A stretch of 64,000 nucleotides of DNA from the IMG/VR virus record IMGVR_UViG_3300023094_000009, positions 62,001 to 126,000 of that record. One strand, 5' to 3'. Positions 7,126-14,800 of this stretch are shown here, piece after piece. This DNA comes from a virus. The position numbers were made by a program, and so were the translations under genes. The first letter of the stretch is position 1, and each line of letters begins with the position of its first letter. The notes beneath the pieces were generated by a model. It was not told where the DNA came from. It did no database searches and saw only the letters and a program-made list of their open reading frames with translations.

Positions 7126-7352
7126 AGAAATGTTTCAGGTGTAAGCTACAAAAATCTCTTTCAGCATTCGATGTAGACAGAAGGAAATACCAACTACCAT
7201 CGGATCTTGGCACTTGTAAGGTTTGTATCAAATGTAACTTAGAAAGAGCATTAAAGGACTTGTCTACCATTAAATTTAACTTTGAAGATAATAAATTTGA
7301 AGTGAAAAAGTTTGAAAATAAAGAAGAAGCAATCAAATATTTTGACAAATGA
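7122..7352 (+). CDS. Small zinc-ribbon-like protein
   Basis: The 76-residue protein starts MKKCFRCKLQKSLSAF and has a second cluster CKVCIKC at about residues 33-39, so four or more cysteines are placed to bind one zinc (CxxC-x25-CxxC). This layout is common in small phage zinc-finger proteins whose partners are unknown. The C-terminal third is Lys/Glu-rich. It overlaps its neighbours by four bases on each side. Confidence 0.6.
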   Translation: MKKCFRCKLQKSLSAFDVDRRKYQLPSDLGTCKVCIKCNLERALKDLSTIKFNFEDNKFEVKKFENKEEAIKYFDK

Positions 7353-7675
7353 AAATACTCTTTATATGCACAGCCAACAAAGATAGAAGTAGAACTGCGG
7401 AAATACACTTTCAAAATAAATACCCTCAATACATTTTCAGAAGTGCAGGGATAAACAAATATCTCAGTGAAAAACATGGAGGTATTTATGTACAAGAATA
7501 TATGCTTGAAGCAACAGACAGAATTATTTGCATGGAAGATATTCATGCCAAATGGTTAGATGTAACTTATGAAGGTAAATATTCTAATAAGATAGAAACT
7601 CTTTACCTTGGAGATACAGAAACTTTCATGTCGGAATCTTTAATTGAGCTTCTAGAAAATAAATTAACTATATAA
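7349..7675 (+). CDS. Low-molecular-weight protein-tyrosine-phosphatase-like protein
   Basis: The N-terminus MKILFICTANKDRSRTAE contains the C-x5-R-S signature of LMW phosphatases: Cys7 as nucleophile and Arg13 in the P-loop, followed by the helix that starts with T-A-E. At 108 residues it is shorter than typical family members (about 150) and lacks an obvious C-terminal Asp-Pro loop; D82 and D84 are possible general acids. Short versions of this family occur in Bacteroidota. It may dephosphorylate a host or phage protein. It is the last gene of the 5492 unit, followed by a terminator five bases after the stop. Confidence 0.65.
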   Translation: MKILFICTANKDRSRTAEIHFQNKYPQYIFRSAGINKYLSEKHGGIYVQEYMLEATDRIICMEDIHAKWLDVTYEGKYSNKIETLYLGDTETFMSESLIELLENKLTI

Positions 7676-7679
7676 TAAC

Positions 7680-7710
7680 ATCCTCACTGAATTTTGGTGG
7701 GGATTTTTTG
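7680..7710 (+). terminator. Rho-independent terminator fused to a downstream promoter
   Basis: ATCCTCAC (7680-7687) pairs with GTGGGGAT (7697-7704) around a nine-base loop TGAATTTTG, followed by TTTTTTG. It ends the 5492-7675 gene run. The T run leads directly into the next -7 box, and the join is base-for-base the same as at 4015-4040. Confidence 0.8.
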
Positions 7711-7720
7711 TTTAACTTTG
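7692..7720 (+). promoter_or_regulatory. Bacteroidota-type promoter giving a near-leaderless start
   Basis: TAACTTTG at 7713-7720 is the -7 element. TTTTG at 7692-7696 in the terminator loop lies 16 bases upstream as a possible -33 element. The ATG begins five bases after the -7 box (7725). From the T run through the ATG the bases are identical to those at the 4026 promoter. Confidence 0.75.
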
Positions 7721-7724
7721 TGGT

Positions 7725-8258
7725 ATGGAAAAAGAGAAAGTACACATTAAAGACATCAAGGAAGACACTATCAATGAACCTCGTAAGATATTTGTCGTTG
7801 GAGATAAAAAGTATTATGCTGATAGGATTAGCAAGGCTCAGTTATCAACACATGTCGATTGCGAGTTATGCTCAAAAGAATTTGAGAAACCTTACACCCA
7901 TTCTAAATTTTGTCCTGAATGTAAAATTAAGGTGGACAATGAGAAATTCTTGGCACTTCCACTAGTTGAGTGGGATGAAGAGTGTCCTTTAGTTATTTGG
8001 GGGGATGATAAGTGGTTTTATAGCAGAGAAGATATAGAAGAGTTTTGTGATGAACATGAGATTGAACTATCAGATTTACAACTGGTAACATCCTATAAAA
8101 CCTCTTTTTCTGAAATTGATTTTGAATATTGGGCTGATAATCTTCATGAAGATTGGGATGATAAAGTTTTTGACGAGAAATTGAAAGAATTTAATAAATT
8201 CCTAAGGGAACACGATACAAACACGTGGATGCCAACAAATAAACGAGTAGAATTATGA
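7725..8258 (+). CDS. Zinc-ribbon protein of unknown function
   Basis: The 177-residue protein contains a zinc-ribbon-like block CELCSKEFEKPYTHSKFC-PEC at about residues 46-66 (CxxC and CxxC), then an acidic C-terminal part with WGDDKWFYSREDIEEFCDEHEI and a Trp/Asp-rich tail. A similar WxGD...FYS segment followed by an acidic helix occurs in Bacteroidota phage proteins that I cannot name. The start codon sits at the predicted transcription start of the 7713 promoter. The stop overlaps the next gene by ATGA. Confidence 0.6.
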   Translation: MEKEKVHIKDIKEDTINEPRKIFVVGDKKYYADRISKAQLSTHVDCELCSKEFEKPYTHSKFCPECKIKVDNEKFLALPLVEWDEECPLVIWGDDKWFYSREDIEEFCDEHEIELSDLQLVTSYKTSFSEIDFEYWADNLHEDWDDKVFDEKLKEFNKFLREHDTNTWMPTNKRVEL

Positions 8259-8548
8259 AGAGATTAACATCAGAAGATCTATTCTCACTCCAATATGGAG
8301 ACAGAGTTTACCACAGAAAAAGTTCCTCCTACTGTGATGCTTTTAGATATGTAGGACGTATGCCTTCCTCAGAGAGATATTTAATATTCTCAGAAGGTGA
8401 AAAGCTAAAACACCTATATATTAATCAGGATGGTACTTTTAGAGGAGAGTGGTATTCGGGTGATTACGATGATAAATTTATTATTCAAGTAAGAATAGTA
8501 GAACTGGAAAAAGAGTTAGAGACTTTAAGAAAAGAACTCCATGTTTGA
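8255..8548 (+). CDS. Uncharacterised 97-residue SH3-like/helical protein
   Basis: It starts with a beta-rich segment (FSLQYGDRVYHRKSSSYCDAFRYVGRMP, then RYLIFSEGEKLKHLYI) resembling a small SH3/KOW-like barrel, and ends in a Glu/Lys-rich helix (VRIVELEKELETLRKEL) likely to form a coiled coil. No function assigned. ATGA overlap upstream; eight-base overlap with the next gene. Confidence 0.6.
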   Translation: MKRLTSEDLFSLQYGDRVYHRKSSSYCDAFRYVGRMPSSERYLIFSEGEKLKHLYINQDGTFRGEWYSGDYDDKFIIQVRIVELEKELETLRKELHV

Positions 8549-9173
8549 AGACGAAGAAATAATTGAAGGTGATGATAGCTTGTCTCTAAGAGAATACATC
8601 AACAGTTTTAGGTTTGCCTTTGAAGGAGAGAAGAAGTTTATTCAAGAGAATGATTGGTCTACTTTGTCTTCTGTGAGTGATAGAAAGAGTTTGTATGATT
8701 TGCAGGAACAGTTTGTTTCTACTATTCTTTCACGCGCCGAAGAGATAATCAAGAAATCCAAAGGTGCTCTGTCTCCTACAACAGAAGAGTTGGTTAAAAC
8801 TTTAGCTGGATTGGGTGATATTCATAAAGACAGGATTCAAGGCTTTATCAAGGACAAGGATTGGGCATCAAAGTTTGACATAAACAACATCAAGGACTTT
8901 GCTTCAGAAGGAGAGTTTATTGCCAAGTTGAATACCTCTTTGGAGCAGATAAAAAAGAAACTGTCTAAGATTAAAATAAAGGAATATGAGTTTGATATTC
9001 CTCTAAGAAAAGGACAATATGTTGCGCTTCCAATGATGGAACGATTTGTCGCACAATTTCCTGAGATAGAGGAAAAACTTAAATTGAAACCCGTTGAGGA
9101 AGTTAAGGCTGAGAAGAAAGTACCCATAAAACGTAAAACTACTAAAAAGAAAACAGATGTTAAAAATACTTAG
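8541..9173 (+). CDS. Uncharacterised 210-residue protein with Lys-rich tail
   Basis: A mostly helical, charged protein (FVSTILSRAEEIIKKSKG near residue 57; EEKLKLKPVEEVKAEKK near 180) with a basic C-terminal tail (KKVPIKRKTTKKKTDVKNT) that could contact nucleic acid. No known domain is visible. It sits between the SH3-like gene, which it overlaps by eight bases, and the 9193 gene. Confidence 0.6.
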   Translation: MFEDEEIIEGDDSLSLREYINSFRFAFEGEKKFIQENDWSTLSSVSDRKSLYDLQEQFVSTILSRAEEIIKKSKGALSPTTEELVKTLAGLGDIHKDRIQGFIKDKDWASKFDINNIKDFASEGEFIAKLNTSLEQIKKKLSKIKIKEYEFDIPLRKGQYVALPMMERFVAQFPEIEEKLKLKPVEEVKAEKKVPIKRKTTKKKTDVKNT

Positions 9174-9192
9174 GATAGGAAAAGGTAAAAAT

Positions 9193-9498
9193 ATGAGTGT
9201 TCCAAAAGCAGCTCTTGTATTCTACTTCTCAGAGTATGAAGGATCTGTACTTACATATGGACATATGGATGAGATGCACCGAATTATTGATATTGCAGGT
9301 GCTAAACATCAAAGCATGCTTTCCCCTACTCAAGTTATTAGTTCTCTTAGAAATTCTCCCTATTGGGATTGTAATCTGATTAGGGGCTTTTACCCTGGAC
9401 TTGCAGGACATGGAGGGGCGTGTGTCTGTAAACCTTCCAAGAAAGGAGAACAATTATATAAGTTAAAACTGATTAAAGATGAAGAAATACAGAATTAA
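9193..9498 (+). CDS. Uncharacterised 101-residue protein
   Basis: The ATG at 9193 (MSVPKAALVFYF) is preferred over 9157, which would lie inside the previous gene; it leaves a 19-base gap after the 9173 stop. The protein has GHGGACVCKPSKKGEQLYKL near its end with two close cysteines, and a helical middle. The central text (LSPTQVISSLRNSPYWDCNLIRGFYPG) suggests a small helix-turn-helix-like or metal-binding fold, unproven. The C-terminus overlaps the next, frameshifted gene by 20 bases. Confidence 0.55.
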   Translation: MSVPKAALVFYFSEYEGSVLTYGHMDEMHRIIDIAGAKHQSMLSPTQVISSLRNSPYWDCNLIRGFYPGLAGHGGACVCKPSKKGEQLYKLKLIKDEEIQN

Positions 9499-9665
9499 GC
9501 AAGTAGGTAATAAATTTTATCCCCCAAGAAAATTTCTTTTTCTTTTGGGAAAATCTAACAGATAAAGATGGGATAGATGTTATCAGATTTGACTTAGAAG
9601 ATGCAAAGTATTTCATAGAAAAATATATAGAAGACTCAAAAACAATATTCCACAAATATCCATGA
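9479..9665 (+). pseudogene. Small gene broken by a +1 frameshift in a T/C-rich tract
   Basis: From ATG 9479 the frame reads MKKYRIKQVGNKFYPPRKFLF then stops at codon 29. The +1 frame continues sensibly from the same point (FWENLTDKDGIDVIRFDLEDAK and on, ending HKYP) to a TGA at 9663-9665 that overlaps the next ATG. The joined protein would be about 61 residues, and the stretch FYPPRKFLFFW followed by a strand and an E/A-rich helix is a pattern I associate with small phage proteins. The break falls in TTTCTTTTTCTTTTGGG (about 9533-9549). Confidence 0.55.
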
Positions 9666-9907
9666 AATACATAACAGACACAATCCGTGAGAATGCTACT
9701 AAATTTTTTCCAAAAGGAACTGTTTTCAACAATGATGAGCTGTGCCATATGGATTTAGACCCTTGTAAAGGGATAGATAAAACAATAGTTGATCCCTATA
9801 TTATGGTTAAAGGGGAAACACTTGTTGCGCTAGGTAGGATAGAAAATGATCTTACTTATTACTGTACTATTTATGACCTTAAAAGGGGTTGGGCTAAAAT
9901 CGTTTAG
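9662..9907 (+). CDS. Uncharacterised 81-residue protein upstream of helicase
   Basis: A small soluble-looking protein (MKYITDTIRENATKFFPKGTVFNNDELCHMDLD) with a beta-rich end (TYYCTIYDLKRGWAKIV). No family recognised. Its start overlaps the end of the frameshifted gene by ATGA and the helicase ATG begins immediately after its TAG, so it is co-transcribed with the helicase. Confidence 0.55.
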   Translation: MKYITDTIRENATKFFPKGTVFNNDELCHMDLDPCKGIDKTIVDPYIMVKGETLVALGRIENDLTYYCTIYDLKRGWAKIV

Positions 9908-11374
9908 ATGAAATACGAATTATTTAATTTTCAAAAGAAAGCCCTTGCATTGTGTGAGGGCTTTTTGTTTGATTCACCTCTGAAAAGTGGATTGTGTATA
10001 ATACCTACCGCTGGGGGTAAATCCGTCATCAATGCTAAACTTTGCGCTTCGCTTAGAGGTGTTCCTACTTTGGTGGTTGTTCCTTCTGAGGAATTACTTA
10101 GACAGAATTATGATGCTATGGTTAAGGAAGGGTTGGAAGTTTCTATCTATTCTGCTTCCATGAACTCAAAGGTTATTTCTTCTCTTACTATTGCTACAAT
10201 AGGATCTTTGAAGGATAAAGGGAAAGAGTTTAAAGACTTTGGTGTTAAGTTTGTTTTTATAGATGAGGCTCATTTTAAGTTTTCTTCTTTCAGTTTTTTG
10301 AGGAGCTCCCCTCTTTCCGGCGATTCTGGTGAAGTGCGAGATGCAATATTCAAAGGATTCATGAAGGATTTGAAACCCAAGAAACTTTTAGGCTTTACAG
10401 CTACGCCTTTCATATTGTCAACTGTTGGTGGAATGGCTTCGCTTAAATCTCTCATAAATGTCAGAGGAGGATTCTTTAAGGATATCATACACCTTACACA
10501 AATTCAGGAAGTGATCAAGGAAGGACGTTGGGGTGAGATTAAATACGATCTCCACCCCGTCAAAGATTACCAACTGAAAGTAAATACTTCGGGAGCTGAA
10601 TACTCCAAAGAATCGATAGATCTGTTCTTGAAAGAGAATGAGGTGAATAACCGTGTCTGTCTTCTATTAAAGCAACACCAAGCGACAAAGACACTCACAT
10701 TTGTAGAATCTGTTGATGTTGCTAACAAGATTAAAGAATGGTACAATTCTAAGCTGTTTAAGGGACGATGCGAAGTTGTTTCAGGTGATACTCCCAAAAA
10801 AGAGAGAAAAGCCATTATTGAGGCTTACAAGGACATAAATAGCGATTTATTACACTTAATCAATTACGGTACTTTGACAACAGGTTTTGACTTTCCTCAG
10901 CTTAGTGTTGTAATTGGTGCAAGACCTACAATGTCTTTGGCTTTATATTATCAGATGCTTGGTAGGCTTACCAGAGTACATAAGGATAAAGAGTTTGGAT
11001 TATATATTGATTTGGTGGGTAATTGTTCTAAGTTTGGTTTTATTGAAGACTTGAATTTTGATAGTGTAGGAAAGTTTGTTTTCAGTTGTTTTTCCGGCGA
11101 AAAGTTGCTCACAGATATTCCTCTTACCTTTCCTTATCCTGTGACAAAATCAACAATCAGAAATCCTCCTAAAAGAAAGGCTGTTGCAAATAGGGATATG
11201 AAAATATGGTTTGGCAAGTTTGATGGACAATTAGTAACAAGACTTCCAAAGTGGTACAGAGAATATCTTTTACAGGGAGATTCTTCGGATTTTCCTCTAA
11301 ACGAAAAAAGAGAAGCCCTTATGGAACTCCTCTCTTCACTGAAATATAATGAGTATACTTCTATTCTTACTTAG
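9908..11374 (+). CDS. SF2 DNA/RNA helicase
   Basis: The 488-residue protein shows helicase superfamily 2 motifs in order: a Q-like FNFQKKAL at residue 6, Walker A PTAGGKS at 33-39, Walker B DEAH at about 118-121, motif III GFTATPF at about 161, motif V TTGFDFPQL at about 321-329 and motif VI QMLGRLTRV at about 348-356. It resembles the phage UvsW/UvrB-like ATP-dependent helicases that remodel forks or branched DNA. A C-terminal extension of about 100 residues has no evident domain. It is the last plus-strand gene of the early block and its stop overlaps the stop of the convergent minus-strand gene. Helicase activity is family knowledge; the role in phage replication is inferred. Confidence 0.85.
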   Translation: MKYELFNFQKKALALCEGFLFDSPLKSGLCIIPTAGGKSVINAKLCASLRGVPTLVVVPSEELLRQNYDAMVKEGLEVSIYSASMNSKVISSLTIATIGSLKDKGKEFKDFGVKFVFIDEAHFKFSSFSFLRSSPLSGDSGEVRDAIFKGFMKDLKPKKLLGFTATPFILSTVGGMASLKSLINVRGGFFKDIIHLTQIQEVIKEGRWGEIKYDLHPVKDYQLKVNTSGAEYSKESIDLFLKENEVNNRVCLLLKQHQATKTLTFVESVDVANKIKEWYNSKLFKGRCEVVSGDTPKKERKAIIEAYKDINSDLLHLINYGTLTTGFDFPQLSVVIGARPTMSLALYYQMLGRLTRVHKDKEFGLYIDLVGNCSKFGFIEDLNFDSVGKFVFSCFSGEKLLTDIPLTFPYPVTKSTIRNPPKRKAVANRDMKIWFGKFDGQLVTRLPKWYREYLLQGDSSDFPLNEKREALMELLSSLKYNEYTSILT

Positions 11375-11802
11375 ATCATTACTCTTTCAAATAAATCTTG
11401 TAGCCACTTTTGTCTAGGTTTTAATCCTGACCACTTCCACCACTTTTTACATTCTTTACACTCGTAAATGAAGCAAATTCCGTCACCATATTCATTATTG
11501 AAAGGATGGTCTTTTGCTAATTCACCATTCTCAACTGTTCGTTGATGAACCGCTTCTATAACCTCCATTAACAGACCATTTTGATGATTACACTTTGGTA
11601 CTTCAATTCGTTTTATTGCATCAATATGTGTGTGCATATGATGTGCGGGATTAAAGTAGAATTTTTGAAAGGATGGTTTCTTAGTAGTCCCAAAATTTAC
11701 GTGTACAGCTTCATCGGTGACTTTGTAAACTTTGCCCTCTTTATTAAGCGAATATCCACTTGAAGAAATAACCGTCATTCCCCTTTTAAAATGTTGCTTC
11801 AT
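11371..11802 (-). CDS. Uncharacterised 143-residue protein with Cys/His cluster
   Basis: The ATG at 11802 is preferred over an in-frame TTG at 11829, because the -7 box at 11815-11822 lies between them. The N-terminal half is beta-rich and KOW/SH3-like (FKRGMTVISSSGYSLNKEGKVYKVT), followed by HHMHTHID, a CNHQNG and, near the C-terminus, YECKECKKWWKWSG. The Cys/His residues could bind zinc. No family recognised. It lies downstream of the 1895-residue virion gene but has its own promoter, and is convergent with the helicase. Confidence 0.6.
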   Translation of the reverse strand: MKQHFKRGMTVISSSGYSLNKEGKVYKVTDEAVHVNFGTTKKPSFQKFYFNPAHHMHTHIDAIKRIEVPKCNHQNGLLMEVIEAVHQRTVENGELAKDHPFNNEYGDGICFIYECKECKKWWKWSGLKPRQKWLQDLFERVMI

Positions 11803-11814
11803 GCTATTTTTTGA

Positions 11815-11860
11815 CAAAGGTAATACCAATCTTGTAACAAAAGTGTTAAAAATTTGTTAC
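11815..11860 (-). promoter_or_regulatory. Promoter with overlapping 8-bp inverted repeat
   Basis: On the minus strand TACCTTTG (11815-11822 on the plus strand as CAAAGGTA) is a -7 element, with TTTTG 15 bases upstream. The inverted repeat GTAACAAA (11834-11841) and TTTGTTAC (11853-11860) covers the -33 position. It may be an operator, or a weak terminator for the 1895-residue gene that ends at 11862; no T run follows it, which favours an operator. The leader to the ATG at 11802 is only a few bases. Confidence 0.6.
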
Positions 11861-11861
11861 A

Positions 11862-14800
11862 TTAATCCTTTGGTTCTTTGTAAATCCTACCCATCGTTTC
11901 CTGATTGAAGTATAGCCAATCCTGTGTTGTTGCATCTACACCTTTTTCAAAGATTTGATCATAGCTTTTTGCCCCCACCAATTTTCTAAGATTCGGAGCA
12001 ACATCATCCTCTTTATCATTGTAAGTGGATTCGATGGTTTTTCCTATGTTAGTCCATAGAGATGTCATCACAACAGGTTGCTTAACTGCTTCCTGAATGC
12101 TTCGGAACATACCTGATGGTGTGATGGCTGAAGTTTCTCCATAAGTTCTGTAGGTGATGTACCTTCCAAAATCTTCTGCAAATGTGTCATCATCGTCATC
12201 TCCACCTTTCATAAGCAAAGCCAGATAGAAAACAATATTGAGCATCACCATCTGTAATCCAACACGCTTCAAGTTCTGCTTGCTCAATTCATCCAGATTA
12301 CCAAAAGCATTTACAAAGTTACCTTTAGCTAGAAGTACATCCTTGGCAAAACTGATTGCTGAATAATACGTTCCCTCTTCTTCAATTGCGGTTTGATAGT
12401 TGTAGTGCCTTCCTTTAAACATTCGTGCGACATTGATGAAAAGCCAACCCCTGTGTTGCATCATAAGGTTTAGGATGATGTTCCTGTTAGCTGCCAACTT
12501 ATCCGCTTCAGAAAGCTGACCATCCACCGCTTGTGCAAGATTCTTTGCCTTGGAGGAAATTTCATTCATAGTAGCTTCAAGCCTGTCTTCTGTAAGTTTT
12601 TCTCTTACACTCTCCTTAACACTCACTGTTCCTCCATCTATTTCCAGAGCATCGAAGAATGTGTCATTTTGTAAGGCACTCCATTTATTTTTTATTTCAG
12701 TTTGGTTTATCTGCGGGTTTAGTGTTTTCTGATAAGTTACGAAGGATGGATGAGACATATATTGTCCATCTACAAATCTGTAGTCATACAGAATAGTGTA
12801 CAAGATTTGAGGAACAACAGGTAAGTTGGCAAATCTATCCATAGCGAACGGAGATCGTAAAGCAACTCTTCCTGCCCTCCCAGCGACACTGTTACGTAAC
12901 CTGTCTGTCGTATCCGTTAGTCCAAACTTTTCCATGAGTGCAGAGATGCGGGAGGTATTGTTTATTTTACCACCTTGTGCTGTGAATGACCCCATGTCAG
13001 CAATTACTTTTCCTGTGGCTTTTCTCACCGAATCCCTATCATAGTGCTGACCAATTATGGTGTTTTCCAAGTTATTGTAAACCCCTGTTGCAAGAGAGGT
13101 TGCAGCAATAAAAGGACTGAAAGCAAGGTTTGAAATATTAGACAATCTTTGCATCTTGATAATGAAGGGTGTCAAATCCACCTCCATTCCTCCCATGTTG
13201 ACTTGCAATTTCAATGTCTGCCTGACCCCATACAAGTGATAATCCGCAGCTTCATTGTAGGCTTTCAAGGTATCACTAACCTGCCCTTTCACTGTGATCT
13301 TGCCTTTTGTCAAACCTGTCTGAAAGGTTGATCCAATAAGTTTGTTTCTTAGAGCATCTACCTTATGTTTCGTCTTCATGCGATTTTCATAGAGGTAGGC
13401 TTCTTTGAGCAATAGCATGGAAGCAGAGAAAGTGTCTTCTGATAAAAGAGATGCTTGTTCAAGTTTCCTTCTGAACATTTTAGGCGGAAGTTTTGCTCCA
13501 ATTTCTGCCAGCTCTTGACTACCATATTCCAATACATCTATCCTATCAGTGAAAAACTCCTTAACTGTTTCTACAACATTATCCTTGACACCTTTCAGCT
13601 TTAATGCTGCTTTCACCTTTTCCAGATTAGTCTTGGAAATCTGTGGTCTTAGGAAAATATTATCTGCGCTATTTGTTTTCTCGTTGTTAATTTGATTTAT
13701 GTTAGTTACCGCTTGTAAAAGGTTGAACTCTTCAATATTGTTTCTTGCCGTAAGTTCAGAAGGACTTGCTGATTCAAGCCATTCCTGTTCTGTAATTCCA
13801 TACTTAGAAAAATAGTCTGCATTTCTGTATTTACTTAAACGTGGTGTTCTTCCTTTTTTTGGGTTATATTCAGGATCAAGTAAGGCATTATTTCCGTCAT
13901 TTTCCGTCCACTGGAAATTAGGATTCAATTGGAAATTTTCCGTGCTTGTTGGAGCCTCCGAAAGCTTACCTTGCCAGTTGGTTAAATCAGAAATCAATCT
14001 TTCCCTTTCAGCAGGTATTTTATAAGAGTACATATAGGAAGCAAGATTCCTCTCAGCAAATAAATCTGCTAAAACCTGCAACCCTTCATCCTCTGTAATA
14101 TTATCAGGACTGAATAAACCTTCCTCAAACACTTCTGCCAGAAAGTCTTCAAATTCGGGAACGGAAAACACATCAGACACACGCGACCTTTCAAGGTAGT
14201 TCTTAAAACCTTCTGTCCTCACCCTGTTTTCAGCAGTCATGTGTTCCAAAGCAAAATCAAATGAAGTTTTACCACTTTCTCTTCTCATACTTTCATAGGA
14301 AGCGCCTAATGTTTTTTCCGTATTGGACGAAAATTCAAGTTCCGCTTTTAGATTGATGATTCTTCTTAGACGCGTAGTTTCCTGATCAATTTCAATCACT
14401 CTATTTCTCAGAATAGCTGTCAAGTCTTCAACCTTTATTTCGGTGGAATCCTTTGTATCCTTGTAAGCTTTCAGAATCTCTCTTCTTTGTGAAGTAATGT
14501 CTTTATATCTGTCAAGTGCTTCTTGGCGTTTCTGCCTTTTAAGTTCATCTTGCTCTTGATTAATCTCTTCCTGCGCCAGAGAAATATAATCAGGACTTCC
14601 TGAATCTATTGAATCATAGTAGTTGTCAGAATAAGTGATACGGGAATTGTCCAGATAAAACTTAATAGCTTCCTGCCTCCCTTGAGTTGCATCAATCTCA
14701 TCAATCCTATTTCTGAATTCTTGTGAAGCCTCTCTTTCAAATGAAATTCCTTTGCTCTTGTTCTCCATTCTTCGAGCCATACCGATATTGAATGAATCCA

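Noticed and set aside
7004-7546. 180-residue minus-strand open frame across the early small genes
   Set aside because: It crosses three tightly coupled plus-strand genes including a phosphatase with a clear active site; it is a shadow frame.
12180-12220. Run of Asp (GGDDDDDTF) near the C-terminus of the 1895-residue protein as a metal-binding catalytic site
   Set aside because: It directly follows a hydrophobic helix and has no companion motifs; more likely an acidic loop.
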